DNA of 64,000 nucleotides from Plasmodium malariae (taxonomy: Eukaryota > Apicomplexa > Aconoidasida > Haemosporida > Plasmodiidae): positions 1,054,001-1,118,000 of the forward strand of contig NC_041785.1 in assembly GCF_900090045.1 (NCBI RefSeq), read 5' to 3'. The position numbers and the translations under genes are program-made. The notes under the pieces were generated by a model, which worked only from the letters and a program-made list of their open reading frames with translations, ran no database searches and was not told the DNA's origin. Shown in pieces: positions 1 to 11,394 of this stretch (within the stretch, counting starts at the first letter, position 1; every line of letters starts with the position of its first letter).

Positions 1-2
1 TG

Positions 3-1727
3 GATAATATCATATTCGCTAGTTCTATTGAACCAGACGACGATACTAATAACCCTAATGATAATACAAATATGGATGAACACAATGAGGGGGCAACTGA
101 TACCGGTATAATAAACAATAATATAAGTACAACAATGATGAGAGAGAAGCAAGAGAATAACATGATAGAGGAAGATGATAGAGAAATTAAAAAGGCTTTT
201 TCCATTAATCATGTAAACAGTGAAGATATGTATATCAACACTTATATGCCATACCCGCCAGAAAAGTATAACAATATTTACGAGTTGCATGAAATAAAAA
301 TTTTATCACCTCATATACTGAAAACAAAATTTCACAAAGAAGGTAAAAGCTATCATTCATCCTTAAAAGATGGAAAACTAATTTTACTACTTGACTTAGA
401 CAATACATTACTACAGGCTACTTCCTTTGCAAAATTTAATATGGAATTACCTTTAGAAAACTTTGTGGATGAAAATGGAGAACCCGAATTATATAAATTT
501 TTTTTACCGTATTATAATTTTTTTTATTATTTAAAATTTAGACCATATGTACGCCAGTTTTTACAAATATTATCCTTATATTATGAATTATCTATATATA
601 CAAATGCTACAAGAGAATATGCAGATGTAGTAATAGCAATACTGGACCCTGACCGGAATTTGTTTGCGGATAGAATAGTAGCTAGATGCAGTTCTGCAGA
701 TAGAGATGAAAATAAACATTTTTCAAAAATATATCCAAATATTGATTCGAGATATGTTATCGCATTTGATGATAGGAAAGATGTGTGGTCAGATATTCCT
801 CATTCTCATATATTAAAAGCAGAACATTATAATTTTTTTGAATTAAGTAAATATGACATTATTTCACATTTCAAAGAATCAACTACTTGTAAAAAGAAAT
901 TTGTCGATATGGATATGCATTTACATTATATGACTAAAATTTTTTTAAAATTACATAAAACATTTTTTGAAAATCCGTTAGAAGTAGATGTAGGGAAAAT
1001 CATAGATACAATTATGTTAAATACGTTAAGTAATGTTGGAGTTTATTTCACAGGTTTTAGAAAAAATTCAAAAAATGCACAAAATGTGTTAACATCAGAT
1101 TGTGAAGATAGACAAAAAGAAATAGCCTTAGAATTAGGTGCAAAAATTTACTCAAATTATGATATACCTGGTGTAACCCATATTATAGCAGCAAAGAATT
1201 GTACAGATAATTTAATAAAATCCAAAAAATCAGATTACAATCATATCCAGAAAGTACATACATTATGGTTATATCATTGTAGAGGAACTTTAGAAAGTGG
1301 TAACTCCACCTACTTTGATGCGGATGAACTTTGTAAAATATATAATAATAAACCTCCATTACATCCAAAGAAAGATCATTGGTTCTTTGGAAATAAAGAT
1401 GATTTAAGAAAACAAGATGATACTAATGATTGCATTAAAATTGAAAATCTAAAATCAAGGATTTTCCTTGGTACAGGGGAATATACACATGACGCGGTTA
1501 TCTGCTCTCCCTTTGAACAAATTAATATTAAATGGATAGAAAAGGAAGTTAAGTTAAGGCAAATTTATGATACCCCAGTCAATGTTGCATCAAATGATGC
1601 TAAGACAAATGAAAAAAGTCAATTTAGTGAAAACGCAAATCTTATGTGCCATAATTTTGATGTCGATGATAATTTCCCCTGTCTAGGAAGCACCTTTGAG
1701 GATCTTAGCAATATCAGTATGGGTTAA
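3..1727 (+). CDS. FCP1/NLI-interacting-factor-like CTD phosphatase with BRCT domain (5' truncated by window)
   Basis: The reading frame is open from the window edge through the first ATG (72), so the true start lies upstream. Counting from that ATG, an FCP1-homology (HAD) phosphatase domain covers about residues 95-270. Its nucleophile motif DLDNTL has Asp108 and Asp110, and a later IAFDDRKDVW segment matches the C-terminal acidic motif of the fold. A BRCT-like region follows at about 310-425 (VGVYFTGF, then GVTHIIAAK, then TLWLYHC). FCP1 plus BRCT is the architecture of phosphatases that dephosphorylate the C-terminal domain of RNA polymerase II in the nucleus, and that role is inferred here. 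The tail after the BRCT is short and low in complexity. The family is clear; whether it is the true FCP1 orthologue or another NIF-type paralogue is not settled. Stop TAA at 1725-1727. Confidence 0.88.
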   Translation, partial: DNIIFASSIEPDDDTNNPNDNTNMDEHNEGATDTGIINNNISTTMMREKQENNMIEEDDREIKKAFSINHVNSEDMYINTYMPYPPEKYNNIYELHEIKILSPHILKTKFHKEGKSYHSSLKDGKLILLLDLDNTLLQATSFAKFNMELPLENFVDENGEPELYKFFLPYYNFFYYLKFRPYVRQFLQILSLYYELSIYTNATREYADVVIAILDPDRNLFADRIVARCSSADRDENKHFSKIYPNIDSRYVIAFDDRKDVWSDIPHSHILKAEHYNFFELSKYDIISHFKESTTCKKKFVDMDMHLHYMTKIFLKLHKTFFENPLEVDVGKIIDTIMLNTLSNVGVYFTGFRKNSKNAQNVLTSDCEDRQKEIALELGAKIYSNYDIPGVTHIIAAKNCTDNLIKSKKSDYNHIQKVHTLWLYHCRGTLESGNSTYFDADELCKIYNNKPPLHPKKDHWFFGNKDDLRKQDDTNDCIKIENLKSRIFLGTGEYTHDAVICSPFEQINIKWIEKEVKLRQIYDTPVNVASNDAKTNEKSQFSENANLMCHNFDVDDNFPCLGSTFEDLSNISMG

Positions 1728-3344
1728 CCGTCTTAATCATATTAGCCGCTATTATCAGGTGTTATTTAATGTACATGAGTATTCCTATGCCGAGTAGTGA
1801 TAAACCCGTAGCTCACTTACCTTTGTTTTAACCCCATACCCATATTAGGTAGCTTGTCGCTAGCCACTTTGGTCAGTCATTTAACCACTTGGCTATTTTA
1901 CTTATTTTGCCCCCTTTTTTGTTATGGCATTATTCACTCCACTATGCACTTATTTATTTATATATCTATTTATTTATTAATTATTATTAATTTTTTTTAT
2001 TTTTTTATTATCTTTTTTATTTTTACTGTTTTCTTTTATTTATTTATTTTTTTTTTTTTTGTATTAAGTTTATCGAATCAAGCCTCGTCCCTCCCTTTCA
2101 TACCTCAAAATGTTAATTTTTGTTTAAAAAAAATATATAAATATATATATACAAATATATATATATATATGTATATGTATATATGTATATGTATATATGT
2201 ATATGTATATATGTATATGTATATATGTATATGTATATATGTATATGTATATATGTATATGTATATATGTATATGTATATATGTATATGTATATATGTAT
2301 ATGTATATATGTATATGTATATATGTATATGTATATATGTATATGTATATATGTATATGTATATATGTATATGTATATATGTATATGTATATATATATGT
2401 ATATAGCGCTTTACATTTTACTACTTTAGTTTTTTCTGTTCCGTAATAAATGGTATACACCGTTATTGCATCATGCCATCATAATTATTATCATAATTAT
2501 TATCATTGTTATTATCATTGTTATTATCATCATTATTATTATTACTGCTGCTTCTGTTTTATTTTTTTTTTTTCTTTCCTTATTTATTTCCATTTTATAC
2601 ATAAAAAGATGTTTAATTGGGCATCAAGTTTTTACTACCTATATGAATTACATTCGCTTGTGGCTTTTTTTTCTTTTTACATAAAAAAAAAAAAAAAAAA
2701 AAAAAAGCTACATGCACACGTGCACATAAGCACATGCATACATACGGCTGATACTGCTGTGTTTTAATATTTTTTTTTTGCAAATTTTTAACCTAATTTT
2801 TATAAATTAAAATATTTTAAGAAAATTTATAATTACGGAAAAATATCCACAGAATGACTTAACGGGAGAAAGGACTGTCTAAAGGGAAGAAGTTTTGAAG
2901 GTGATTTTTTAAGTGCATTCCTTTGTTATATATATATGTTCCAATTTAATACAATATAAATAAACTATATATTTATGCATGTATGTATGTACGTATGTAT
3001 ATGTATGGCTAATTTTGCTTAATTTTTCCTCTTCATTAGTTCTCACAATTACAAAATTTCATATTACTCATCAATGCATTCAGCGAGTGTTCAAAAAAAA
3101 AAAAAAAAAAAAAAAGAAAAACATACTCCACTTTATACAATATTGTTTAAAGGCAATGTATAGGAAATATTTTCACTAAAAGAACTCTGCAATGCTTTTT
3201 ATATTGAGCAAAAAAAGGGAAATGATATATTTATGTGTATTCCACAGCGTTATGTGTACTTAATTTTTTCACACTAGCTCCGTTTACAGTATCACTTATG
3301 CTGATGTTCGGTGCAGAGGAGTAGATGGCACGTATAAAAAAATG

Positions 3345-3381
<37 letters not shown>

Positions 3382-4329
3382 AAAACAATAATAATAAAAA
3401 TTCTACAAATTTTAAAATAAACTAGTGTTATTACTTTTATAATGAACTCTTCACCATATATAGTTTGGGGAATGTTTATATAAGCTCTTCGAAAGACATG
3501 TAGTTCGCAAAAATAATAGACGATGCACTTATGTGTATTTAGAAATATCAGAAATTATGTCTGCTTTTTCTTACCTCAAATTTATTTTTTTAAAAGTAAA
3601 GAAGTTCCGAACTGTTAACAAGTTACAAAAAGATAAAAATATTCTTCAATATGCAATACTAAATTGTGCAAAGCTTAACTGTAGCAAATGAATCCCCATA
3701 CGTATCTATATGTACATATATATATATATATATATATATCAGTATATACATATATGCATAATTATATGTATAAAAATCCAATGAAATGATTGGATATCCT
3801 CTCCTGTTAAAGCTTGCTACTCAAGGTAAATACGTGTTCACTACTGTCTCTTGCATGAAGGCACAGGGGAAAAGATACTACCCTATAAGAGTATTTCAAA
3901 ATACTTCTTTATTTTTATTTTCTTTTTTATTTTCATTTTTTTTGAATATTATACTTTTTTACAAAGAAATACGCAAAGAAGCAAGTTGTGGAAACCTCAA
4001 ATTACAATGAATTTATTTCTTGCATAAAAATAGCTGTCTTGAAAGATTATCGATGAGAAATCCTATATATCAGTGCTAAAAAACAAAACAAAACAAAAAC
4101 GCACACATCCCAATCGCATCAGCATATTACATAAAATTTATAAATAAAATACTCATAAGGATGCAAGTTGTAAAAAAGAGAAATAAAAAATTAAAAAAAG
4201 AAAAAGACTAAAACAAGTTTATATAACATAGCAATTTATTCATCTCATTCAGCCCCATTTCTTACCATAATTTTTAATCCCCTATTCGCTCTTCCCCTAC
4301 TAATGCTCATCATATGAATAGAGAAAAAA
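1728..4329. other. Intergenic region: homopolymers and tandem repeats
   Basis: This is the 3' flank of the phosphatase gene and the 5' flank of the next gene on the same strand. It holds a 14-bp minisatellite (listed separately), an ATT/ATC triplet run near 2480-2545, poly-A tracts at about 2683-2706 and 3093-3115, and (AT)n at about 3342-3375 and 3716-3739. A 74-codon open stretch at 3786-4010 starts reasonably but dissolves into Phe/Leu homopolymer; I do not call it a gene. No RNA gene is recognisable. Confidence 0.7.
2160..2404. repeat. 14-bp minisatellite, unit ATATATGTATATGT, about 16 copies
   Basis: The unit repeats almost without error. Because 14 is not a multiple of three, every frame on both strands stays open and reads as Tyr/Ile/Met/Cys or Tyr/Thr/Ile/His repeats. 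These are artefacts, not proteins. Confidence 0.95.
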
Positions 4330-6455
4330 ATGAACAAGGAACCAAACAAAAGATACATCCACGTGTACTATGTTAAAAAGAATGATAAATATAGAAGACA
4401 TGGTAAAAGGTGCGAAAGGGAAAAGGGTTATGTTACTATTGAAATAACAAGAATAGATGAAAGAAAATGCCCTTACAGAAAAAGAAAAAATCAGGAACTT
4501 CTCCAAAATGATAAGACCAATGAGTTTTTACAAAGTTCTATAAAAAATTTTTCCAAAAAAAAAAAAATAAAAAAAACATGGACCAAGATATTATATGACA
4601 TATTACACCATACAACAAATAGTATAAATCAGAAAATAAATTCTTTCTTAAAATTTTTTGTTTTACATTCGGATTATTTTTCTAGAGCACTAAATATAAG
4701 CAGAGAAACATTAGTACAAGATTCTTTCAAATATTTCAATTCAGAAAATGCGAGAAGGATGGTAAACTGTACTAGTAGTAGTATGTATGAACAAAAATTT
4801 CATCAAACACAAATTACAAGTGCTATACCAGAAAGGAGGGATTCCTTTCATAAATTTCAGATTCTTAGTAACAACATCATACCGTGTAACCATTTAATGG
4901 GTATATTTGATAAAACAGAAGGTTCTGACAAATGCTATGCAAAGGATATTATGACGAACTTGTGTGATGTAAAAAATAAAATTCAGGATAAAAATATAGA
5001 TCAAACGAATGAATCCTTTTTCATTAATGATAAAGCTTCTTCAAATGAGACAATTAGCATGTTAGATACATCAAATGAACAAAATAATTTAGAGAAACAA
5101 AATGTTAAAAACTTTTACATTTCCACAGTAAATAGAAAAACGAATGCGAAAAATATCAGAAAAATCAGCTTAATAGAGATATCCGTCGATCCGCAATTTT
5201 TTATTTCCCAAGATTTTTTGACAGACTTAGAAAGTTATCTAACATTGAACCATTGTCTTCTGTATGTTAAGGTAATGTGTAAAAGTGAGGTGCACACTTT
5301 TTTTTCTCATTTTTATACCTTATTTTGTTCCATTTTCCTTCCTTATTTTGTTCCATTTTCCTTCCTTATTTTGTTCCATTTTTCTTCCTTATTTTGTTTT
5401 CTTTTTCTTTTTATTTTTGCTCCTTTTTTTTTTCCCCATTTTTCTTTTTTTTTTTTCCTTTTTTTTCCCCACACATGGCAAATGTTCACTTGTGAAATTG
5501 CTCCATGCCTGGGTGTGCGTGAACATAAATTTATTTATCCGCTTCCTAGCAGACGCATTAAGTTACTCCTTTCGCACTTGTTTCTACGCTATTATATTAT
5601 TGGATAATATATATATATACTACCATGTGAACACATATGCACCCAGTTCATCTATTCAATTTTACTCCATTATTGTTGCTCTTTTAGAAAAATAAAAAAG
5701 AACTCACGGAGATTCATCAAAACTTTTTTTCAATTCTGATAAATGTTGATGAAGTAAAATTTTTGGAAAACAAGTTGTCCAAGTCTGTACTCAGACATAT
5801 CGTTAGACGATTAAATTCTTTGTTTAAAATACCAACTAATGATATTTGCGGCGTTGAGTTTTGTTTATATTTAAAAAATAATGATATGTGTGAGGCACCA
5901 AATTTTAGTGAGAAGAATATGTACACATATTCAATTATAATATTTTTAAATAACAAAAATACAAACTTTGTGGAATTCCCTTATTGCGGATTAAAAATTA
6001 TGACCAAGACAGGTAACTGTTTAATATATGAACACAAGAAAAATGTGTCAAATAATAATATTTTTAAATTTGGTATGTCTGAAGAAAAATTATTTTTTTT
6101 AAAAATTAACCTCAAGGATCATATAAATTTGCATATGTTAATAGGTCGAAAACATGCTAAACTTAAGCATGATCAGTTATTTGAAAAAAATAAAATGACG
6201 TACATTTCTCCAAATAAAAATAATTCGAAAAATAATACATTATATTCTTACAACCAATATTTTAATGAATTTTTTCCAATACCTGTTCCCAATAATACGA
6301 ACTTAATGAGAAATAGCTACTTATGTGTTAAAAAAAACATGGATATAATTAATAAACAAATAATACAGTTAAACACAAACAGTATGAGGGGCCTATTTTT
6401 ACGGGCGAAACAAAAGGGAAATTATCCTCCTTTTTTTGCTTCCTCTCAGTGCTAG
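4330..6455 (+). CDS. Conserved-type two-exon protein with degenerate prolyl-4-hydroxylase-like region
   Basis: Exons 4330-5271 and 5688-6455 give 569 residues. The intron starts GTAATG after codon 314 and ends in CTTTTAG, and phase 0 is kept. The exon 1 reading frame continues only into a Phe-rich intron. Residues 1-280 are basic and low in complexity, without a recognised domain. From about 284 (VDPQFFISQDFLTDLESYL) through about 430 the layout resembles the double-stranded beta-helix of 2-oxoglutarate/Fe(II) prolyl-4-hydroxylases: an opening 'nfLs..E' helix, then YSIIIFLNN, EFPYCGLKIMTKTGNCLIYE. The usual iron ligands HxD are not where expected (the region reads DMCEAPNF), so if related it is probably inactive or strongly diverged. 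The coding call is solid; the domain assignment is tentative. It sits between two phosphatase genes. Confidence 0.75.
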
Positions 6456-8220
6456 AATGAGATCAAGTGGAAAAAGGGATAGAAAAAAAAAAAAATATAT
6501 ATATATAAGCAAATAAAAAATATATATATATCCAAGTACAAATTAGTAAATATATAAAGGGGTATCTCTAAAGATCGGCGAAAAAACAAATGACATCTCG
6601 TAAAAAACTCATGTTTAGTAATATTTTTTATTTTGCTTATTCTTATGTATGCGTATATAGCTGTGCCATTTATATATTAATAAGAAAAATATTCCATCGA
6701 AAATGAATTCATTTGAAGTTCACTCTTAACCGGAATTTTTTTTTTTTTTTTTTTTTTTTATATGAAGAATATTTCACCAATTTGGTTATTTCATTTTGTT
6801 TAATCGCGTATCTAGCTGCACGTACTTGTATGCAACAAAATTAATCTGCCTTCATTTGGTACATTTGTGGAACATTTGCCGCTATGCCTTTATTATGTAT
6901 GTGTGCATATACATACATACATATATATGTATGTGCGTATTTACATTTTGTAAGAAAATCAATCAAACCAAAAAAAAAAGGCATAAATATACCTATGACT
7001 ATAATTCTAGTACCCTCAATACAAAAGGGTAAAGGATATAATGAAGAGAAGACATAATACTGCATTTATTTGTACATATTACAAGCTAACACTTATATTA
7101 GGTTATGAAAAGATTATGAATAAGAACAGTGAAGTGTTACCTTTTTAATCACGCCCACGAGTTATTTTATTTAATTTTACTCTGTTTTGCTTATTATATT
7201 ATATTATATTATATTATATTTTACTTTATATATTATATGTATTTCCTAGATTATTTTAGAAATGGTGGGCTTTCATAAGAGCCTAGTGGTTTTACTAAAA
7301 AAAGAACATATATATATAATATGTACATTTCATTACTTTTACACATTAATTATGGCTGCAAGTGAACAAGATGCATTTTTAATTAACCCACCATTTGTAT
7401 TTCCTTAAACAAAGATAAATACATGTTTTATTGTAATAATATATTTGAGTGTATTATACGTAACCGTTTAAAAATGCTACTTGTTTTCGTTCCTATGAAT
7501 GTATACGTATATATATACATTGGCTTCATAAGAGAAAGTATATATATTATGATGATAATACCTCTTGGATGGAACATTACCAATATGACGTTTACGTGCA
7601 TATGATTTGCTCTTCCCAAGTAACATTCTACACCTTTGTGTACTCATATCTTTTTGATTTTCTCCTTTCCAACTATTGTCCAAAAGAGGAGTTTATTTTT
7701 TTTTTTTTTTTGTGTGTATTTTTTTTGGGGTTATATTTTTTCTCCCCCTTTGCTCAAAAATTTGAGCCAGTTTTCGACCCTTTTTGATTTAAGGTCTTTA
7801 AAATAATTCAAATATTATAACTGGTTTTTACAAAATGTATACTGAATTTTACACACGTATTGAAAAAGGTAATATAGGCATGTCTTATTATTATAGGCTA
7901 AAAATTACCACTTTTCCTTTTTACCGTTTTCATATGAACAGTTCATAATTTTTTATTGTGTTCATTTTAAACATTATATGATAATGTATTAAAAACAATC
8001 TTAATTTTGCAAATTTTTTTTCAAAGTTGATAAATACGAAAAAGTATGATTATTCAATCAAAAAAAAAAAAAAAAAAGCACACATATACATTACGTGTAT
8101 GCTACACGAATGTTGCACGTAAGTTACACGTCGGCTAAACATATATATAATGTTATACATATATGTACGAATGTGCATAAATATAAATAAATACGTGTAA
8201 ATACATATGTGTATATACAG

Positions 8221-8257
<37 letters not shown>

Positions 8258-8279
8258 GCTTCAAATTTTTTTTTTTTTT
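6456..8279. other. Intergenic region between convergent genes
   Basis: This is the 3' flank of both neighbours. It holds poly-T at about 6738-6759, a TATAT pentamer run near 7195-7221, poly-A at about 8060-8077 and (AT)n at 8224-8253. A 35-codon frame at 7039-7146 (start MKRRHN) looks slightly protein-like but has no support. Nothing else is recognised. Confidence 0.6.
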
Positions 8280-10601
8280 TTAAATATTTTGATACAAATT
8301 ATGCGCATATTTAAGTGACGGCACATTGGGATGTTTTACTTCGGTGAATGTAACACATTCCGGTTTGACAGAATTCCCCTTGAACTTTAAAAATGCTCCT
8401 TTATTTTTCATAATATCACAATAATTGGGGGCACTGAAAACAGTGTATAACTGACCGTTTTGTTCAATGGAATATCCTTCATCTCTTACTTCATGTGATC
8501 GGATTATAAGAGTAAGATTATTTTTTTTTAAGAAATTTTCGGTAATATCCGTACCGAAAGAAAAGCCTATACCTCTTTTGGATGGTTTAAATCCTTTTTC
8601 TTCATTGGGATCTGACCATAACAAATCTGTCATAACTCCTTCATCTAATGGTTCAGTATTCCTATCAATTTTTTCAATATCTTCTAAAGTTGTATTAGTA
8701 TTACTTGGAATACCTCCATGACATATAAAAATCGTTTTATTTAATACATATGCCAATGGAAGAAATTTAAATGAATCCGAAAATAATACATGCATTTTTT
8801 CATCATATTTTTCTTGTAATTCTCCTAAAAAACCGTAAAGCTTGTTCATATTATCAGTTTCATGATTACCTCTTGTTAAATGTACATTATTTGGAAATGT
8901 TAATTTGGCTAAATATAAAAATATTATAACTTCACATGAGAAACTACCTCTATCAACAAAATCACCATTAAATAAATAAGAATTATTTTCTGCTGGATAA
9001 CCATTTATTTTCATTATATTTAATAAATCATAAAATTGTCCATGTATATCACCACATACAGTTAAAGTTTCTTCTGGTTGTAAATTTAAATAAACTAATG
9101 TAGGAAGTTCTTTTAACAATTTAATTATATCTAACACAATTGCACATACACATTTTTTATTTAATTTTTGTTTAGGTACACTTATATAGTCTACTACTTT
9201 TTTTAAAAAATCGATATTTAAATTATTTCGGTCATATATGGGGGCTTCTTCATTCTCTATTTTAAGTGTATCTAGAACTAATGTTTCGTAATATGGTACT
9301 TTTTGTTCTATTTCTATAGCTTTTTGAAACTGTTGCTCGAAAAGGAGCTTTTTACATTGTTTTTGTTTCATTTCAGAATTTTTATCTTTTGTTAATTTTA
9401 ATACTTTTTGAAAACATTCAGACGCATTTTTTAAATCTGATAATAGTAAAAATGAACACCCTTTTCTATAATATGCTTTTGCATAAAATGGATTAATTTT
9501 TATTGCTTCATCTATATCTTGTATAGATAAACCATAGTTTTCTAATTTCATATGACAAAAGGATCTGTTTGTATAATATATATATAAATCCGTTTCGTTT
9601 ATACTAATATAATCACTACTTTTTGATATAACACTATTTTTATAATATTCTATCAATGCATTTTTATCTTCTTTATTTACTTGTATTTCACTAGACAATG
9701 TATCAGTTGTTATTTTATTTAATTTTTCTATATAACTAGGATCTTCTTCCTCATAATATTTTTTTATTATATCAATGGCTCCAGTATAATACTTTTGAGA
9801 AATTACATAATTATTTTCTTTAAAATATTTATTTCCTAAATTTTTTAAAGCATCACATATTTTTAACAATTCAATGCTTATATTCTTTTTTGACAAATTA
9901 CACCTTTGGACAGGTTGATTTTCCTCTTCGTTCTGGTATTCCTCATCTTCTTCTCTGTTCTTTTCCTCCATCATATCATCATGTAATGTACCCAAGTTTG
10001 ATGAATTGTCATTGGTACTTAAAGATTCCGCATGCTTAAAATGTTCATTTCCTATGTTTTCACCCTCATGCGAGTAATTTTTTTGGTACTCACTTTGGCA
10101 GTCACTTCGGTAATCACTTCGGTAATCACTTCGGAAATCACTTTGGAAATCATTTCGGAAATCACTTTGGAAATCATTTCGGAAATCACTTCGGAAATCA
10201 CTTTGGAAATCATTTCGGAAATCACTTCGGAAATCACTTCGGAAATCACTTTGATATCCATTTGGGCATCCATTTGGGCATCCATTTTGGTAATTCTTCT
10301 TCTTATTCTCATCGTCTATATTGTTCCTGCTAATATATTTCATTTTTTCTTCCGTGCGTGCGTTCTTTGTATGCGTTACTTCAACGTTCATCATAATTTC
10401 TTTACTTTTTGATAAATTGTTTTTATTACTATATTCTGCGGCTTTTTTATTTATACATGGTATGTTCCTGTTTTCTTCCATCGCGTATATTATTTCTTCT
10501 CCTCCTTCGCACGTATCTTTTTCTAAATTATTTTTATATTCCTTTAAATTTGTTTCTTCAATTTTAATACCATTGTTTATTTTTTCTGTTACGTATGCCA
10601 T
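8280..10601 (-). CDS. PP5: Serine/threonine protein phosphatase 5 (TPR-PPP)
   Basis: This is a 773-residue single-exon gene. TPR-type helices occupy about residues 245-280 and 335-410 (LGNKYFKENNY, YYTNRSFCHMKL, AYYRKGCSFLLL). The PPP catalytic domain follows with all metal and phosphate motifs intact: GDIHGQFYD (about 515), GDFVDRGSFS (about 545), RGNHE (about 576), HGG (about 627) and the late SHE and APNYCD. The TPR-plus-PPP order is diagnostic for PP5, a Hsp90-associated phosphatase acting in cytosol and nucleus. The N-terminal 240 residues are Plasmodium-style low complexity, with a 12-bp tandem repeat encoding (S/N)DF(R/Q) units at residues about 117-172, so the protein is much longer than typical PP5 (about 500). 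The start ATG at 10601 is followed by continuous frame, and a poly-A tract lies just upstream on the coding strand. Confidence 0.97.
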   Translation of the reverse strand: MAYVTEKINNGIKIEETNLKEYKNNLEKDTCEGGEEIIYAMEENRNIPCINKKAAEYSNKNNLSKSKEIMMNVEVTHTKNARTEEKMKYISRNNIDDENKKKNYQNGCPNGCPNGYQSDFRSDFRSDFRNDFQSDFRSDFRNDFQSDFRNDFQSDFRSDYRSDYRSDCQSEYQKNYSHEGENIGNEHFKHAESLSTNDNSSNLGTLHDDMMEEKNREEDEEYQNEEENQPVQRCNLSKKNISIELLKICDALKNLGNKYFKENNYVISQKYYTGAIDIIKKYYEEEDPSYIEKLNKITTDTLSSEIQVNKEDKNALIEYYKNSVISKSSDYISINETDLYIYYTNRSFCHMKLENYGLSIQDIDEAIKINPFYAKAYYRKGCSFLLLSDLKNASECFQKVLKLTKDKNSEMKQKQCKKLLFEQQFQKAIEIEQKVPYYETLVLDTLKIENEEAPIYDRNNLNIDFLKKVVDYISVPKQKLNKKCVCAIVLDIIKLLKELPTLVYLNLQPEETLTVCGDIHGQFYDLLNIMKINGYPAENNSYLFNGDFVDRGSFSCEVIIFLYLAKLTFPNNVHLTRGNHETDNMNKLYGFLGELQEKYDEKMHVLFSDSFKFLPLAYVLNKTIFICHGGIPSNTNTTLEDIEKIDRNTEPLDEGVMTDLLWSDPNEEKGFKPSKRGIGFSFGTDITENFLKKNNLTLIIRSHEVRDEGYSIEQNGQLYTVFSAPNYCDIMKNKGAFLKFKGNSVKPECVTFTEVKHPNVPSLKYAHNLYQNI
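10084..10262 (-). repeat. Coding 12-bp tandem repeat in PP5 N-terminus
   Basis: About 14 units encode Ser/Asn-Asp-Phe/Tyr-Arg/Gln. The period is a multiple of three and is kept in frame, unlike the intergenic arrays. Mixed R/Q and F/Y positions suggest expansion of a few ancestral units. It lies upstream of the TPRs. Confidence 0.9.
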
Positions 10602-10864
10602 TTGTTTTTTTGTTTTTTTTTTTTTTTTTTTAAGGTGAACAATAATATCACGCTTGCGGGTACGTACGTATATTAAATATGTACATGTATATATGTCAAT
10701 ATATATATGTATATAAGTATATACATATAGATTACATACATATATATATATTTTTTATGCATATGCAAGCATTACGTATATAATATATAAGTGTATCTTT
10801 TTACTGTTCTTACTTTGCTTCTCACTTTTTTGTCTTTTTGTTTTATTTATATATAAGTTTTAAT

Positions 10865-10896
<32 letters not shown>

Positions 10897-11359
10897 TGTT
10901 GTATCATCAAAATGTTCCTATTTATTATAGTATACGATCAAATGTATTTTTAATTTGACTGATTAATATTTAAAGTCTTTTTAAGCTGGTAAAAAGTTGA
11001 TGTCATACATTTTGCTTCTTTCTCGTGTAGTTTAATTAAATATTCATTAATATAAAGTAATCATATGTTGGTATAAGGCTACGTATATATGCATATTTAA
11101 CTATGCGTACATATATATATGTATATATGATATATATATGATATATGCATATATATATATATATATACAATACATTTAATATTTAACATTTAATTCTTGC
11201 ATGAACGTGGGGCAAAACAGGAAGGTAAAAGAATTTTAATTTTATAATATCAATGTAAATAATTTAAATTTAATAGCTTTAATAAATAATTCCTATTATT
11301 GGCAATTATTTTAATTGTTTTTTATTTTACTTTTCTTTTACAAATATAAAACATGTAAG

Positions 11360-11394
<35 letters not shown>

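Noticed and set aside
1854..2460. Tyr/Ile/Cys/Met repeat frames on both strands
   Set aside because: Product of the 14-bp AT-rich array.
3786..4010. 74-codon frame starting MIGYPLLLKLATQGKYVF
   Set aside because: Second half is homopolymer-derived Phe/Leu; no splice partner. At most part of a 5' UTR.
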